64,000 bases of DNA from Ixodes scapularis. Taxonomy: Eukaryota > Arthropoda > Arachnida > Ixodida > Ixodidae. Below, piece by piece: positions 41,996-54,075 of the stretch. Under the pieces are notes generated by a model. The model had not been told where the DNA came from and searched no databases. It saw only the letters and a program-made list of their open reading frames with translations. How positions within the stretch are numbered: the first letter of the stretch is position 1; each line of letters opens with the position of its first letter. The position numbers and the translations under genes are program-made. The stretch lies in assembly GCF_016920785.2 (NCBI RefSeq), contig NW_024609835.1, positions 169,814,995-169,878,994 on the forward strand, in the 5' to 3' direction.

Positions 41996-43443
41996 TAATA
42001 TTTCGCCTGTTTACACCCCATTTTCACTCGTTAGCATATTTTTACACGCTCTGCTAGTGATAAATCGTCAAAAAATTACTTGGGGTAGTAAAAATTGGTG
42101 TTTCGGTTTCGGTTTACACGACTAGGCGTGTAAGCAACACTGAAAACACCCCAGCCCAACACCCCAAAACGCCAAAACGTCGAGCGCCATCTTGCTTCTG
42201 CCTTGAAGCGGTACGGCGGACGTAGCAGCCGAAGGTGAGTGTTTGATTTTTTTTATCAAGTTTGTATAGAATGTAGCACGTCTCAGATTTTTATTACATG
42301 ACATTCAAGAACGTTAGATTTGCTGTGAGCAAGCCGGCTCAGGCGTTAAGCCCGATTCACACAACCGGCGTTTAGTCACCCCGTCGATTGGAAACGACTC
42401 GACTGCTCGCCGGTTCTTTTGCGCGAGCTTTCGCTCGGGCGCTGTGAACCCTATGAACTGTGGTGCTCAAAGCTAGCACAATTAGGCACGGCTAGCGTCC
42501 CGGTGGAAGCTGCAGAGAGCGGAAACCGAAGACACCGTCGCATAAGAGTGGCGAAGCCGCGATCCTGCGCTGATCGTTGTCCCGCCGCTCTCTCCGGCAA
42601 TATCGACACTTCGCTGCTGGGTGTCTCGTATTTCGACGTTTTAGAGAAACTTGGCATTGGCAAGCGCGAGGAGTCTCTATATCGTTTTCTCCGTCGCCTG
42701 CGTGGAGGAAACACGGTGGCGATAGAAACATATGCTCATGCAGTCAGTCAACTTGGACAATCCCCCTGTTCCCTCAATCCTATCGCATTCTTTGACTGCG
42801 TTTGTGACAACAACGTTTCGCCAGTGTGAAAGCTTTCAGTCACAACGAGCTACAAACTGGGTTGTGCATTGCATGTAGCCCTGAGGGAATTCTTCGCCGG
42901 AGACACCAGCACATTAGTTTCATTGGTAAGGTGACCGGCCACTAACGTGTTTGGCAAATGAAGCGATCACGGGTAAGTAGAAATGCAAACAATGTTGAAT
43001 GAATATTAAGGTGGTTGTAGCCAGAGCCTGCCAGTTGAAGTCAACCTTTAACAATATAGTCTGCAATAACTTCTTTTTGCACTTAGGATTGCAATTTTAA
43101 ACACAAAGCCACTCCACATAGCTGTCGAAAATCGTGTAAACAACAGCAGTCATCGTCCCCGGTTCGGATGAGCGAAGCCTTAGCTTGATGAAAAGAATGG
43201 CGGTCTATACTTCTTGGTTGTTTCAATCACAACCTCGCACAGCTGAACACACAAACAAATCAAGGAAATATATCCTGCGCTGGCTTGCAAATCACAGCAC
43301 ACAAGCAGGGTACATAGCAGAGCAGAAAACACTGGCAATGAGCACACGGAGGCATGCAGCTTCCTTTCTTTTTCCCTCGGCGAATGATTGGTTTGCTGCA
43401 GCATTCCGTAAGCACGTCGACATTAAAAAGTTGAGCCTGATCT
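41996..43443. other. No recognised gene; near-palindrome at 42115-42135
   Basis: The near-palindrome TTTACACGACTAGGCGTGTAA resembles the ends of the MITE at 56982-57157. A plus frame at 42419-42829 has no known motif. Confidence 0.4.
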
Positions 43444-43504
43444 GTCTTGCAGTGCCTTGCGGAACGGCAAGTATCGCCCACCATTCCACAAGGCACTGCA
43501 GGAC
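43444..43504. repeat. Precursor-miRNA-like hairpin (24-bp stem, about 13-nt loop)
   Basis: GTCTTGCAGTGCCTTGCGGA and its near-complement near the 3' end pair over 24 positions with two C-A mismatches and one G-T wobble. Size and loop would suit a small hairpin RNA, but a MITE remnant is equally possible. Confidence 0.4.
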
Positions 43505-43700
43505 TCGCAAATGTGTGAACAGTGCTTTGCAATAAAGGCCATGATCGGGCAGCAGGTGCCCATCTAAAGACATTTAATATTGATTGGCATTGAACTAACC
43601 TTTGGGCTTCATCACGTAGCAAGCATGGGTGAGGTATAATTCAAGAACATTTAATGTTCGACGAGTTTAATATGTTGCGGTGCTTTCCCATCTGTTTCGG

Positions 43701-44974
43701 TGTCACGGAGTGGGGTTCAAATGAATAAAAATAATTCAATGATCCACTCTGAGAATAAACGAGAAATTACGGGAAAAGAACAAGAGAGCTAAGTTCGACC
43801 ATTGACTAGCGCTAGGTCCACGCCTGGTGTATAATCAGTAGAGAAAGATGATGACACAGGGAGGATAAGCAAACAAAAGATTAGATTTAATAAAGTGAAA
43901 AACTAAGCTGTACACGGCAATAGAGCACTCAACACAAACCACACTCCAGCTCAAAGCTATGGAGCCCTGCGAGCCAGAAACTAATACTAAAAAGACTCGA
44001 CGCTCATAAAACCGGAATAAGCCAACAAAACAGTGACGAAAACCCGACACTAACAACGAGAGCAAACCGAGATGGAGCTCGAACGTTACCGCTACACACA
44101 TGGGATAATCCCCCAAAACAGTCGCGACAGAAAGTAGCACTGTGTAAAAATCTTCCCAACATTCAACAATTCATACTTCAGAGCCAGAGAATGCAGTAGA
44201 CAAGTCCTAGAAAACCAGGCTTAGCTTTCCGGTAGGTGCCGAGTCCAGAGCAGTCCGTAGTCTGGAGTTGTCGGCCGAAGAACGGCGTCTCGGAGTCCAG
44301 CGGTCCAATTAGAGGCTTGATGAGGTCGACACCGCGCACCACACAGCCACACACGCTTCAGCACAACAAACTCAAACACTTGTCCGACAGGCAGGGCAGA
44401 AGCCAAAAATTACACGTTCCAAGACTCATCTGCAGGGAGTAACCGCGTTGAGTAGCGACCCGGCCAGCTCTGGGGTTGGACTACCTTCTTTGTTCCCGAA
44501 CCCCCTTTTATAGGCTCGTCTACCGACCAACCTCCCGTTTCCCCGCCTTTCGGGTCAGTCAACTTTCAAGAAAAACAAAGCTACACAGCAACGACCCAAA
44601 TGGCAAAACCTATTACATTTTTCAGACAACCAAACATATGTGCCCATCCATTCCCCCGTACGAGTCCAAAAACATCAATTATCGCCGATACATAGAACAC
44701 GACAGGCGGCAGACTGAGCAAAGCCGCCGCCTTCAAAAAGCGTGCTAGCCAGCGTAAACATCTTTGTATCCCGGCGGCGCCCCTGCATGTCAAATCGGCG
44801 CCATACGCGAGCCAGCATACGCACCCCTCCGTCCGCGAGGTCAAAGCCACAAACTGTGACCTGGGATGATCTACGTCGCCCGTTAACAAAAACCCATTCC
44901 GCAAACGAGCAAATTCGTTGGGGACTTAGAAAGGAACTACGACGGGACGAACTGAGATTAAAAGTGGCACCACA
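43701..44974 (-). repeat. Candidate LTR on the minus strand
   Basis: On the minus strand a purine tract AAAAAGGGGGAG is followed by TGTGGTGCCAC at 44974, a TATA box CCTATAAAAGG near 44515, and an end TCCGTGACA at 43701. That is the layout of polypurine tract, LTR start, promoter and LTR end. No second LTR, coding remnant or target duplication was found, so this may be a lone or truncated LTR. Confidence 0.4.
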
Positions 44975-46537
44975 CTCCCCCTTTTTGACCGTACCAACAC
45001 TTAAAGTGGTCCAAAAAAAAGATCATAAAAGTATTTAAAAAAATGAAGAGAAGCCTGAACTTGTGACACCCGGTTTCTCCATCCTGTGTTTTTTTTGTGC
45101 TTTTTCTATTACGAAGCGAGACATTATTCCAGCCGTAGGCACCAGATGTAATTCCCGTCTGCAATCATAAGATTATAGGATCCTAACTGCCGGCAGCTAA
45201 GTGTCAATTACATCCGGCTTGTGCATACAGTGCAACATCTTTTGCTATTCAGCCCATCATCACTTTACAGCCTGGGTATCTGTTCTTGTAAACGACAGTA
45301 GTGCTACATGTTAAACAGCTCTAAAGCGATAGAGCAAACTCACATCTCATTATCTTTTAGCTGAATAAACTGTTTGTTTAGTTATGCTTGTTATCCAATT
45401 TTTGTTTTAAATTTAATTTTCTCATATAAACACCTTACATTATAGAAAAAAAATATTTTTATAGTACGGAGGTGTCCATATTAAGAAGACATGACTGTAT
45501 CATCTTTGAAACTAGTTTGCCACAGCCAGTGTTATAATATGTATTGATTTTTTATGCAGTGCCTGCCTTTCCTTGCCCCTTGTGAGGACGACTGAGAAAG
45601 CGACTTTGCGCCACAACGACGGATGGCAAGTGTCCCAAGTGTCGTCACCTATAGTGGTCATGTGCTATGTGTTCGCAGCATTGTAAGCCGACCGTGGAGC
45701 ACTTTCAAAAGGGAACTTTCGCCATGTGCACAGTATGGCCGTGTACAATACGGGGCACGTACAGTCAGAAGAATTATGAGAGGGAACATGCGGGCGCGTG
45801 TCACTTGGTACAGGCAGAGCAGCCTAGCAAGTGTCATGCTTGTGCACTGAGGGGCCCTGGTTTGAAGAGCCGAGGCAGAAGTTTCAGCGGCGGTGTCACC
45901 GCCCTGGCGGCTTGTCGCCGAAGCAGAAACGGGGTTAGCTAGCTTTGCTCGTGGCTGGCTTTGTGTAGTGTGTGTAGACCGGGAACGTAGGCTTTTGAAC
46001 TTCGGCAACAAGAATACTACACGGCTTTGGTGTTTTGGTATGAGCAACAAACGTGGCACTATCTGCTACGACTAGCTACGACCGCCCACCGCAGCGGTGA
46101 AGGCATCCAAGAAGCAGAACCTGTGTATTACGCCGTTGCCGTAACCCAACAGTGCTCATTTGTCATGGAGGGCTTACCGCCCAGAGACTTTGCTCGTCAC
46201 TGAGTGTTATTTCCCGTGTTTCTCTTTGTGTGCGCAGTGGCTGGACGGGCCTCATACAGCAGTTCTTCAGTCTCAAAGGTGACTAAAAGTTGAGGGTGGA
46301 TGGACTTGTAGCAATCCCCTCGGTTGGTGCGTGTGACAGAACCTTTGTACGGCATCATCGGGAGGATGCTGTTGTGAGTTAGCAAGTTGTCCAATTGTAT
46401 GTTCATTATGCTAATATTTGAAAAAGCTTGTTTAAAAGGATGCTGGACCAAAATTTGGATTTCATAAAATAAGGCCGCGGAAGCTTTGAATGGGAGCTCT
46501 ACAAACTCCGAAACATCACCCATACATTAATATCTCA
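44975..46537. other. No recognised gene
   Basis: Frames at 45623-46075 on both strands have CG-rich sequence but no known domain. Confidence 0.35.
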
Positions 46538-46771
46538 AACGGATGGCCGTATTCTTGGAAAGGAAAGGGCACAATCAAACAAGAAATGTGACATCATACT
46601 TCTCCTGGTACACTTTAGAATGAGGGGAAGCGGCCTCGCTTCTCTCATTCCCGCTTCGGTTCACCTGCTTAAGGGGATGAAGCCTAGAGGAGAGGAAATG
46701 AGAATCGCGACATCACATGTCTTGTCGGCCTTGTTGAATCCCACATGTTTCCAAAAATACGGCCATCCGTT
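46538..46771. mobile_element. MITE, 234 bp, with about 24-bp inverted ends
   Basis: Ends AACGGATGGCCGTATTCTTG and, inverted, AACGGATGGCCGTATTTTTG. A second inner inverted block GTGACATCA/ATCACATG follows. No clear target duplication. Confidence 0.8.
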
Positions 46772-46970
46772 AGAAATAATGCTCTATGTGTGATGTTTTG
46801 GGGGTTTTGCAGCGTCTCGCCTACCGCCCCAGTGTTGTTTTGCAAGCTTCGAATTTCGGTTAAGCATACCTTTTAATATGAATAATTGTGTCATCAGAAT
46901 GTTAGAACATGTCAGTTCTACACAGCTACTCTCAAACATTTTCGAGTGGTCTCGCCTGCCAGATTCAAAG

Positions 46971-46990
46971 GGGGGGGGGGGGGGGGGGGG
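46971..46990. repeat. G homopolymer
   Basis: About 20 consecutive G. Similar runs occur at 54724-54738 and, as C, at 40469-40483 and 37012-37028. Confidence 0.95.
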
Positions 46991-47732
46991 CAATATGTAC
47001 ATGTTTTTATGTCTACAGCACAAATAGTTCCTATCATGCACTCTAAATAGCTGTCAATCGACAGACTGGGTAAAAGAGTGAGCACAAACAAGTCGAACTA
47101 CCAACAATGCTGTCCATGGCGAATCTTGGACACCATGTCTTACGTTATGTGGCCTCAGCGGTCTTTATATAGTTCTTTTCATTGTTGCCGGTAGAGCAGC
47201 TACCGATAGGGGGGGTTGCGAGGACGTCAACTTTGAAATGCAGTTTCTTCACATAATGTTTGCACTTTGGGAAGTTTCTACACATATACCTTGAAGTCGC
47301 TATTGTACGGATGAAACAACTTTGTAAGAGTGTCTATGAAAACTTGGGCAGGGTTCTCTTTAACGTGCCTGACTTACAACAAGGCTGTCCAACTTGAGAA
47401 ATTTCACTGGTGGGAAGCTTATTTTCATATAAGAATGGTGTACTTCTTCACAGCGCTGTATGTATCCAACAGAAACTCCAGATGTGTTCAATAAAAGTAG
47501 CATTTGCTAATATTGTGTTTTCTGTGTATCTGATGCACTAGGTTGTATTTGTTTTGAACGCTTCCTACGTTTAGGCTATAAAAAATAGTCTAAATTTTAT
47601 GCCGACAAGCTTATTGAAAAAGAAGTGTTCGGTCTGAATAAAAGATTCCAGAAATTACACTAAAATAAATTGCTACTTGGGGTAGCAAAAATGGTGTTTT
47701 ACAGTCGACTCTCATTATTTCAAACTCCAGGG
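46991..47732. other. No recognised gene
   Basis: A CAGTCGACTCTCATTATTTC word near 47702 and its weak partner after 48830 may be remnants of an older Tc1/pogo-type element that the next foldback entered. Confidence 0.4.
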
Positions 47733-48810
47733 CCCGTTTGCTCGAAGCGCTAACCGCGGCTGAAGTTAGCCGCAGTACCTAGGAGAGGGATTTTCAAATC
47801 ACGTGACTGGCTCGGTAGGGATGCGGGGAAGCGTGGCGGTGCCCCGGTGAGTGAGCGCCGCACGCTTTGGAACTAATATGTCGTTGTAGCTGCAATACCG
47901 GGCGCGTTAGTCAGCAACGAATGGTGCAGGAGGCTCTCGCTTTGCCTTACCTCACTTCATCACAAAGCATGAGCAAGGCTCTTGCCGCATTTTTTAGATA
48001 GTCTTTCGACTCTGGCCATTCCTAACTAAGCCTAAATGAATGGGGTAATTGTCGGCTTAGCAACATCTTTGGAAAGCGGATTGTCTTGACTCTATCGGTC
48101 GGGTATTGATTGCACACAAAAGCAAACAGCATCCCTATAGACCTTTTTTTAAATTACCCAAGCATCGAGAAGAACGCTGGAAGTATAATTCTGCGGTCCG
48201 CGCGCACTGGCCTTCCACTTATAAAAGATTCGAAGTAAATAATCATAATAAATATTTGACCAACGCATGTGCAAGACAAAATTTGTTTTAGACTTTTTGC
48301 TTTAGAACAGTTACTACTTCAGACGCCAGCACGTGCAACGCGTGTAACTACACTTGTAGCATGCACCTCGGTGCTTGGGAAATTTAGAGAAAGGTCTAAT
48401 ATGGTCTATTGGGACGCTGTCTGCTTTTGTGTGCTATTAATACCCGGCCGATTGAGTCAAGGCAATCCACTTTCCAAAGACATTGCCATGCTAACATTTA
48501 TCGCGTTCATTCAGGCTTAGGAATGGCCAGAATCGAAAGACTATCTAAAAAATGCGGCGAGGTCATATGCTCATGCTTTGCGATTTAAATGAGGTAAGGC
48601 AAAGCGAAAGCCTCTGGCACCATTCATTGCTGACTAACGCGCCCAATATTGCAGCTACAACGACATATTAGTTTCAAAGCGAGCGGCGCTCGCTCACCGG
48701 GGCACCGCCATGTTTCCCTGCATTCCTGCCGAGCCAGTCACGTGATTTCAAAATCCCTCTCCTAGGTACTGCGGTTAACTTTAGCCGCGGTTAGCGCTTG
48801 AGCAAACGGG
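47733..48810. mobile_element. Long-TIR foldback DNA element, about 1.08 kb
   Basis: Ends CCCGTTTGCTC-AAGCGCTAACC are inverted and the similarity extends inward about 370 bp on each side (shared words: GCGGCTAAAGTTA, CCTAGGAGAGGGATTTT, CACGTGACTGGCTCGG, GTCGTTGTAGCTGCAAT, GCATGAGC, AGATAGTCTTTCGA, TTTGGAAAG). The central 330 bp is AT-rich and unrelated. No coding capacity. Arms differ by scattered substitutions. Confidence 0.85.
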
Positions 48811-48876
48811 AGCTGGAAGCCACACGCTTTAGTTTGAAATATCAGAAGATTGAATTATCAAAATTCATCTAAATAT

Positions 48877-49190
48877 TGTCACGAATAAAAACATGCTTCT
48901 TTATTAAACTTAAAATCAGTGTGTAATGCGCCGAACTTGTGCTGAGAAACATAAATTAACAAAGACTTTTGATGGTGTCGAAAGGACAACTGCCTCAAGC
49001 AGCCAAGCGAAGGTACTTTTGTAAGCGCGTGGGTATCTAAAAGTTTCTGAGCTCGAACAAAACAAATTTAGAGTCGTCTCATCATTCCAGTCACGCAAAC
49101 AAAAGAAAGAAGGACATGCGCTGGCGGGGTCAGCGGCATGCGAGTCGATCACGCTGCTGACTCGGCTATTTGCACGTGGCAATACTCCCC
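48877..49190 (-). repeat. Decayed LTR, 3' copy (minus-strand element)
   Basis: On the minus strand a purine tract CACAAGAGGGGAG precedes TATTGCCACG (about 49190) and the block ends CGTGACAATA (48877), an inverted-end pair. TTTAATAAAG provides a poly(A) signal. About 220 bp align in direct orientation with 51511-51755. Confidence 0.65.
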
Positions 49191-49722
49191 TCTTGTGAAA
49201 GACTCATCGTCTTTATGCAACACAAAATTAAATTAACAGCTTAAACAAGACTAGGTCAAAATACAGAGTCTCGTAAATAGCAGATTTTCACAGTCCTACC
49301 GAGCATACCGAGTTCAGTTGAGTCGGAAGACGTGAATCGCCTACGGGTCGCAGAGGGCAGCGTCACAATGTTGATGTGCCATTGGCCAACGACTTACAAC
49401 TTAGGTCTCATGTAGCGAATAACCTTGAGGTCGAAGCACCACTTTAACAGTTCCTTGCTGCGACGATAAATTGGTGTTTAGATTCACAGTGGGTAGCCAG
49501 GCTGAAACTGGGCGTCGTGGTGACAAAGATTGTAGCAGTCATCGTCAGGAAGTTGTGGCTTGCATCAAAATGCGACCAAGCTGGCAAACTTCCTCCGTTC
49601 GTTGAGTGACATACCAGGCGTCGTCGTCCTGTTCGTCTTCGTGACAGATACCACACTTGCCGTAGGTATTGTCATCGGGTTCATCATCAAGGTCGCCGTC
49701 AAGTTTGTAGTCGTGGTTGTCG
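49191..49722 (-). other. Asp-rich interior of the LTR pair, left part
   Basis: Minus-strand frame 49545-49733 reads DNHDYKLDGDLDDEPDDNTY then CGICHEDEQDDDAW. Strongly acidic, repetitive GAY codons. The related interior continues at 51060-51500, split by the element at 49723-51059. Function unknown; it may be low-complexity sequence rather than a real protein. Confidence 0.4.
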
Positions 49723-50129
49723 TTAAAGGGCAACTCCGGACCATACTTTCAATTTTGGGATTATGACTGTTTTTAGTGCAGTCAGCGTCCCTGAATTGCA
49801 AGGTGTAATTTTTTCCTCGTTATTGTGCGTAGTTTTAAAGATATGGACGCCTCAAAGTTTTGTTTGGGGCACGGCCAACAAAACCGAAACTAGCCGCTCG
49901 AGGCCCTGGCAGCACTAGAAATCAGCCACTATGTGAACGTGACGTCAGGATCGTTCTCGTTCAACGAGTACGCAGGTTGATCAGCAGCTACTTCTGTTGC
50001 GCTAGCCGTCTAAAGGTAGGAGGTAAGCTGATTTTATTTTAATTCTGTATATGTGGTAGATATCCAGCACATGTAGGAAGAGTTAGTGCGTATACCCAAA
50101 AGCTAGTGACTGGAAAACCCGTAAACTCG

Positions 50130-50290
50130 TACAGTGCCATACTCGGCGGCCGCTGCCGCCGTGCGTGTGCCATGCCGTACTTGTCGCAAGTATACCCAAA
50201 AGGTAGCGACTGGAAAACGAGTGAACTCGTTCAGTACCGTACTCAGCGGCTGTCGCCGTGTGTGCAGTCTTCCGTACTCTGTCGCTAGGC
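50130..50290 (+). repeat. Two diverged direct repeats, about 105 bp apart
   Basis: Around 50095-50165 and 50200-50270: CCCAAAAG-TAG-GACTGGAAAAC, then GTAAACTCGT/GTGAACTCGT, CAGTGCC/CAGTACCGTACTC and GGC-GCTG-CGCCGTG are repeated. Suggests a subterminal tandem duplication in the THAP element. Confidence 0.6.
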
Positions 50291-50298
50291 CTAAATTG

Positions 50299-50628
50299 TC
50301 ATCGGGGCTCCGTGGATGGAGCGGCGTTGCTGTACGACGCGCTGCCAGTGAAGTACAGTACTGGGGGCCCTCTCGCTTTCGCGCTGCGGGTCAGTAACAG
50401 ACACAAAGCTTTGAGGCTTTCCGGCACGGGCTGCTGCGTTAGGGCTGTACATGTCTGTTTTTGCATTCTTTTTTCCTTGGGCGCGTAAAAGCCAAAGTCC
50501 ACTCGTCGAACAGCGTTTACCCACACCTTCTTCAATTTCTGGTACGTTGGAAACTTGTGAAAAAGCACCTCCCGGTTGTGCAGCGGGTTGTTTGAGCAGC
50601 CCACAGCACTACAAGTTCTACTCGGCAT
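50299..50628 (-). pseudogene. THAP-domain fragment
   Basis: ATG at 50628: MPSRTCSAVGCSNN then VLFHKFPT, KLKKVWVNAVRRVDF. This is the start of a THAP DNA-binding finger (C-x4-C, FHKFP, then K-W---VRR). The second half, which should supply C-x2-H and AVPT-like residues, is missing; after about residue 55 the sequence becomes unrelated. In P-type transposases the THAP domain binds element ends. The truncation makes it non-functional unless another exon follows further left on this strand; I see none. Confidence 0.7.
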
Positions 50629-51059
50629 CCTTCGAGGAACAGCTGGGCAGTCTTGAGCGCTACGAGTTGCTCGCTAAAACCAGTCTTTGAGTCCTCACAA
50701 GCAAATAAACAAAAGGCTATACCGAAGCTACACGGGCTACAGATAAAAGCAATGGCTAAACATGACAATCACAAGTCCAAGTAGCGGTGGTAGCGGCTCA
50801 AAGAAGCGCACTCCGCGTAACGCTTGGAGGAAAAAAAACGATACTGACGTCACGGCCCAATGTTGCTTTAGTGATCGGCAACCCGCTAGCCGACCGCTAA
50901 GGTGCAGCGGCTCGCGGCGGGTCACATTTTTATTATCGGCATTAGTTGAGAATGCGGCATCCCACGGACGTAATATTTTGGCTGGGGTCGTATTTTGTGT
51001 CACTACAGCGATACCAGTAATTTCTTTAATTTCGAGTTTTGGCCGGAGTTGCCCTTTAA

Positions 51060-51504
51060 AGTCATCGTCCGGATTGTCCTTGGATAACTGTCAAAGCCGT
51101 AGTCGGGATCGTCTTTTATGAAATTGTTTGAGTCTTCGCCTGAGTCATCATCAGTGTCGTCATCAGTCTCGTCACCACGGTTGAAGACTGTTTGTCATCG
51201 AGGCCATTGTCAGGTTGGTTGTTGACATTGTAGCCGGGTTTGGTCTTTGGAGTTGTCGTCCGTTTCATCATCAGCGTAGAAGTCGTCATGATGTTTTCGT
51301 CTAAGTGTGGTAGCCAGGGGCTTTGTCAAGTTCATTGTCCGGGTCGCTTTCGAGGCCATAGTTGAGGTCGTCGTTGGTGTCAGAGTTGGAGTCGTCCTCG
51401 GATAATTTCAAGGACGTCGCCTTCACGATCGTCGTCTTCAGAGTTATCGTGTTCACAGATGGTACGCTTTATGGGCATAGACTGCGTTACATTGCACATC
51501 CACC
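51060..51504 (-). other. Asp-rich interior of the LTR pair, right part
   Basis: Minus-strand frames with GDETDDDTDDDSGEDS, DDPDYGFDS and YADDETDDNS, interrupted by stops and shifts. Same character as 49191-49722. Directly beside the right LTR the minus strand reads TTGGTGGATG, a possible primer-binding site. Confidence 0.4.
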
Positions 51505-51755
51505 AATATGTCATGAACAAAAACAAACTTGATTAATAAAACTTCAGATCAATGTTAAATGCAGCGAACTTGTGCCGAGAAACATAAAGTAACAAAGACC
51601 GCACATACTTTGACAGCGACAAAAGGACGACTGACTCGAGCAGCCATGCGAAGCTCTTTTTGTAAGCCCGTAGGTATCTAGAAGGTTCCGAGCTCGAACA
51701 AACAAGATTCTCGAGTCATCTCAAACATTCTAGGCGTGCAAACAAAGAAAAGATT
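51505..51755 (-). repeat. Decayed LTR, 5' copy (minus-strand element), truncated
   Basis: Aligns with 48877-49110 in direct orientation: shared AACTTGTGC-GAGAAACATAAA, TAACAAAGAC, GAGCAGCCA-GCGAAG, TTTTTGTAAGC, GTAGGTATCTA, GAGCTCGAACAAA and GCAAACAAA. Cut off near 51755 by unrelated CATTCC-rich sequence. Confidence 0.65.
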
Positions 51756-53284
51756 CCCCATTCCACCCAACTCCATTGCAGAGAATTGGAATTTTCTAAT
51801 ACTAATTCCATTCCTTTGAACTCCTGGAAAGGAAAAACTGGGCCCATCCCCACTCCTGGAATGGCTGAACTGCTGCATTCCATTCCTCTCAATCCCTCCC
51901 AATTGTGAAAATGGCACTTGACAGCTAGTACTAAGTTACCGGAAAATAACGTCGGCGTAAAGCTGGCGTTGTGAAATGTGTAGACAACTGCAAAATTCAA
52001 AACCCTACCCGCAATCATTGATTTTACTAGGTTGAGCTTTGGTCGCACATAGCACTAGTGGCAATTGGTATGGGGGCACTGCAGATATTGATCGCACCAC
52101 CAGGTGTAAAAGCCTCGTAACAGAGAGGAAAACTAAGTCGCCCATCTTTTCCACAAAAGAACCGTATATGTCCTCCACTTTTACGAGATACATAATAAGT
52201 GAGGAGTCACGTGTATTAACGAAGTGCGGGCGGTGTGACATTGTCCCTGCCTGGTGGCCTGCAACTGGTGCTGTAATCACACATGGTCCCAACAACCTTA
52301 TGGTCGCATCTCGCAGCACCAGGAACGACACTTTGGCTGTGTTCCAAATCTTACCCAAATAGATGTGAGTTACTCCGGTGGGTCGTGTCACGTGACAACA
52401 CAGATTGAAAAGTGCTGGTCACGGGTAGTTTTTGGAGCGCTGAGGTACAAAACCCTTACCCTGGATTAAGATCGAGTAAATTGCCCTTGTCAGCCTACAA
52501 CTCTACAGTTTAAGTTGCTTCACTGGGGTTGCCACTTTCATCCTCGAAGGAACATAAGCAGTCAGATAACCAAACCGTCAGTTACCTAAGTGCAATAATG
52601 CCGTTTCGAAAGCCCCTTTGACGGCATCTAAGCAGCTCGCATTAGAACAAAGCCTATTCCATTCTTACTCTATTCTGGGCAAAATGTAACTACTAATTTC
52701 ATTCCCATTCCATTCCAGTGCTGCCACCATTTTATTTGCATTCGATTCCAGGGTTGTGGAAGTGCGGAATCGTTCCAACTCTGGAGTGGCAACTCCTCAA
52801 CACTGGTGATAGTCACCAAGGCACCCAGTTCAGTGTGAATGCTGTCCTCACAGCCCATCCAAAGCTGTTATTACTGTAACAAACTCCAGTACGACGAAGT
52901 AGTTGAATTCGGAAGCCTGTTGTGCAGATTTGTACCTTGCATTGTTTCCGGTATTTTTTATTTCTTTTGTATTTTATAATGGACAACAACCGTTGTAATC
53001 TCGGTATTGTTGCCAAACCTGAAGGTTTTATCATCGGTGCACTTTCAAATAAATACATATATGCCACAGCCGCAGCTCAGCGATGAGCACTTACACTGCG
53101 ACTTAGGTGTTTTGTAGGTATTCATTTTGATTGCGCGATAATCATGTTTGTCTTCTGTTAGAATTAAAAAAACCAAAACAATATTCAACATGATGGATAA
53201 TTTTGGACACCCGCGGCATGTGTGATCTGAGCATTTGTTCTTTTCATCTGAAGTGTGTCTCTTGCTTACTACCTATAGAGTATA
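51756..53284. other. No recognised gene; two CATTCC/GGAATGG-rich patches
   Basis: 51765-51900 and 52635-52800 are rich in ATTCCATTCC-type words and probably derive from one repeat family. A minus frame at 52005-52391 matches nothing known. Confidence 0.4.
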
Positions 53285-54060
53285 CGATGTTGTGGACGGA
53301 AAAGATGCTGCGACCGACTCCGAGCAATAAAAACATTCTGTTTATTCTCATGTCGTTGAGCTCGTGGTGACGAGTATGAGTAGCACTGTCATCTTTGGCG
53401 ATGCCAAGGCTGAACCGATAGACTGCCGCAGAGCTATCGCCCTCAGCTCTGCACTGTGAGGAATGGCACGATTTTGTTGAAGTGATTGCGGCTCCAGAGA
53501 GGTTGCTGTTGACATGTACCGCAAGCAGGATGACATACTAGAGAGCAGGAAAGAGAGCGTTTGGAAGCCGTGCATGGTAGTTGACGCCGAGGTCAGGAAA
53601 TGAGGCAGCAGACGGGGGAAATCGACCCTGTTGTGCTTTCAGTCCGGCTCGATCAGTTTGGAGTGTACAGCCTCGGACTGAAAGGGAGATGCCGGCCGAC
53701 TGCGGGGCCGATGCAACATCCCCTAAGATGAGGAACCGAACTGAGAGCGAATGCCTGACATGGCAACGATGAGGAGACCCTGGTCGGCTAGCAACATGCC
53801 TTGTGAACAGTGTGAAGATGTCGATGAATATTCACTTGCCAAGCCGGTGGGGCAAGCAAGGTGGTCGCAGCCCATTGCTGGGAGATGCCGGTGCTAGATG
53901 CGACAGAGCAGAGGTGGTTGCGGAGGCGCTGCAGATGTGGAGGCTGAGAAAGTTGAATATGTGCCTACTGCATTTTCGTCCGAAAAGGCAGAGCCATTGC
54001 CGTGCCCTTGGCCACGAAGAACATTCCCCTGGATAGCAGGTGCTCGGAGTCAATCATCAT

Positions 54061-54075
54061 GTCCAGGTCACCAAT
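54061..54075 (-). promoter_or_regulatory. Putative primer-binding site
   Basis: ATTGGTGACCTGGAC directly inside the right LTR on the minus strand. Confidence 0.55.

Larger units (their letters stand above)
49723..51059 (-). mobile_element. THAP-bearing DNA element (P-like?), 1337 bp
   Basis: Ends TTAAAGGGCAACTCCGG and its inverted copy (17 bp identical, weaker beyond). Contains a THAP-type zinc finger fragment on the minus strand but no transposase catalytic domain, so it is non-autonomous or internally deleted. Flanking 8-mers (GGTTGTCG, AGTCATCG) agree at five positions only, so a target duplication is not proven. Inside are two direct copies of a segment around 50095-50170 and 50200-50275. 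Confidence 0.65.

Noticed and set aside
43701..45068. TGTCAC...GTGACA as a 1.37-kb plus-strand LTR
   Set aside because: Flanks give no target duplication; the minus-strand layout with purine tract and TATA box fits better.
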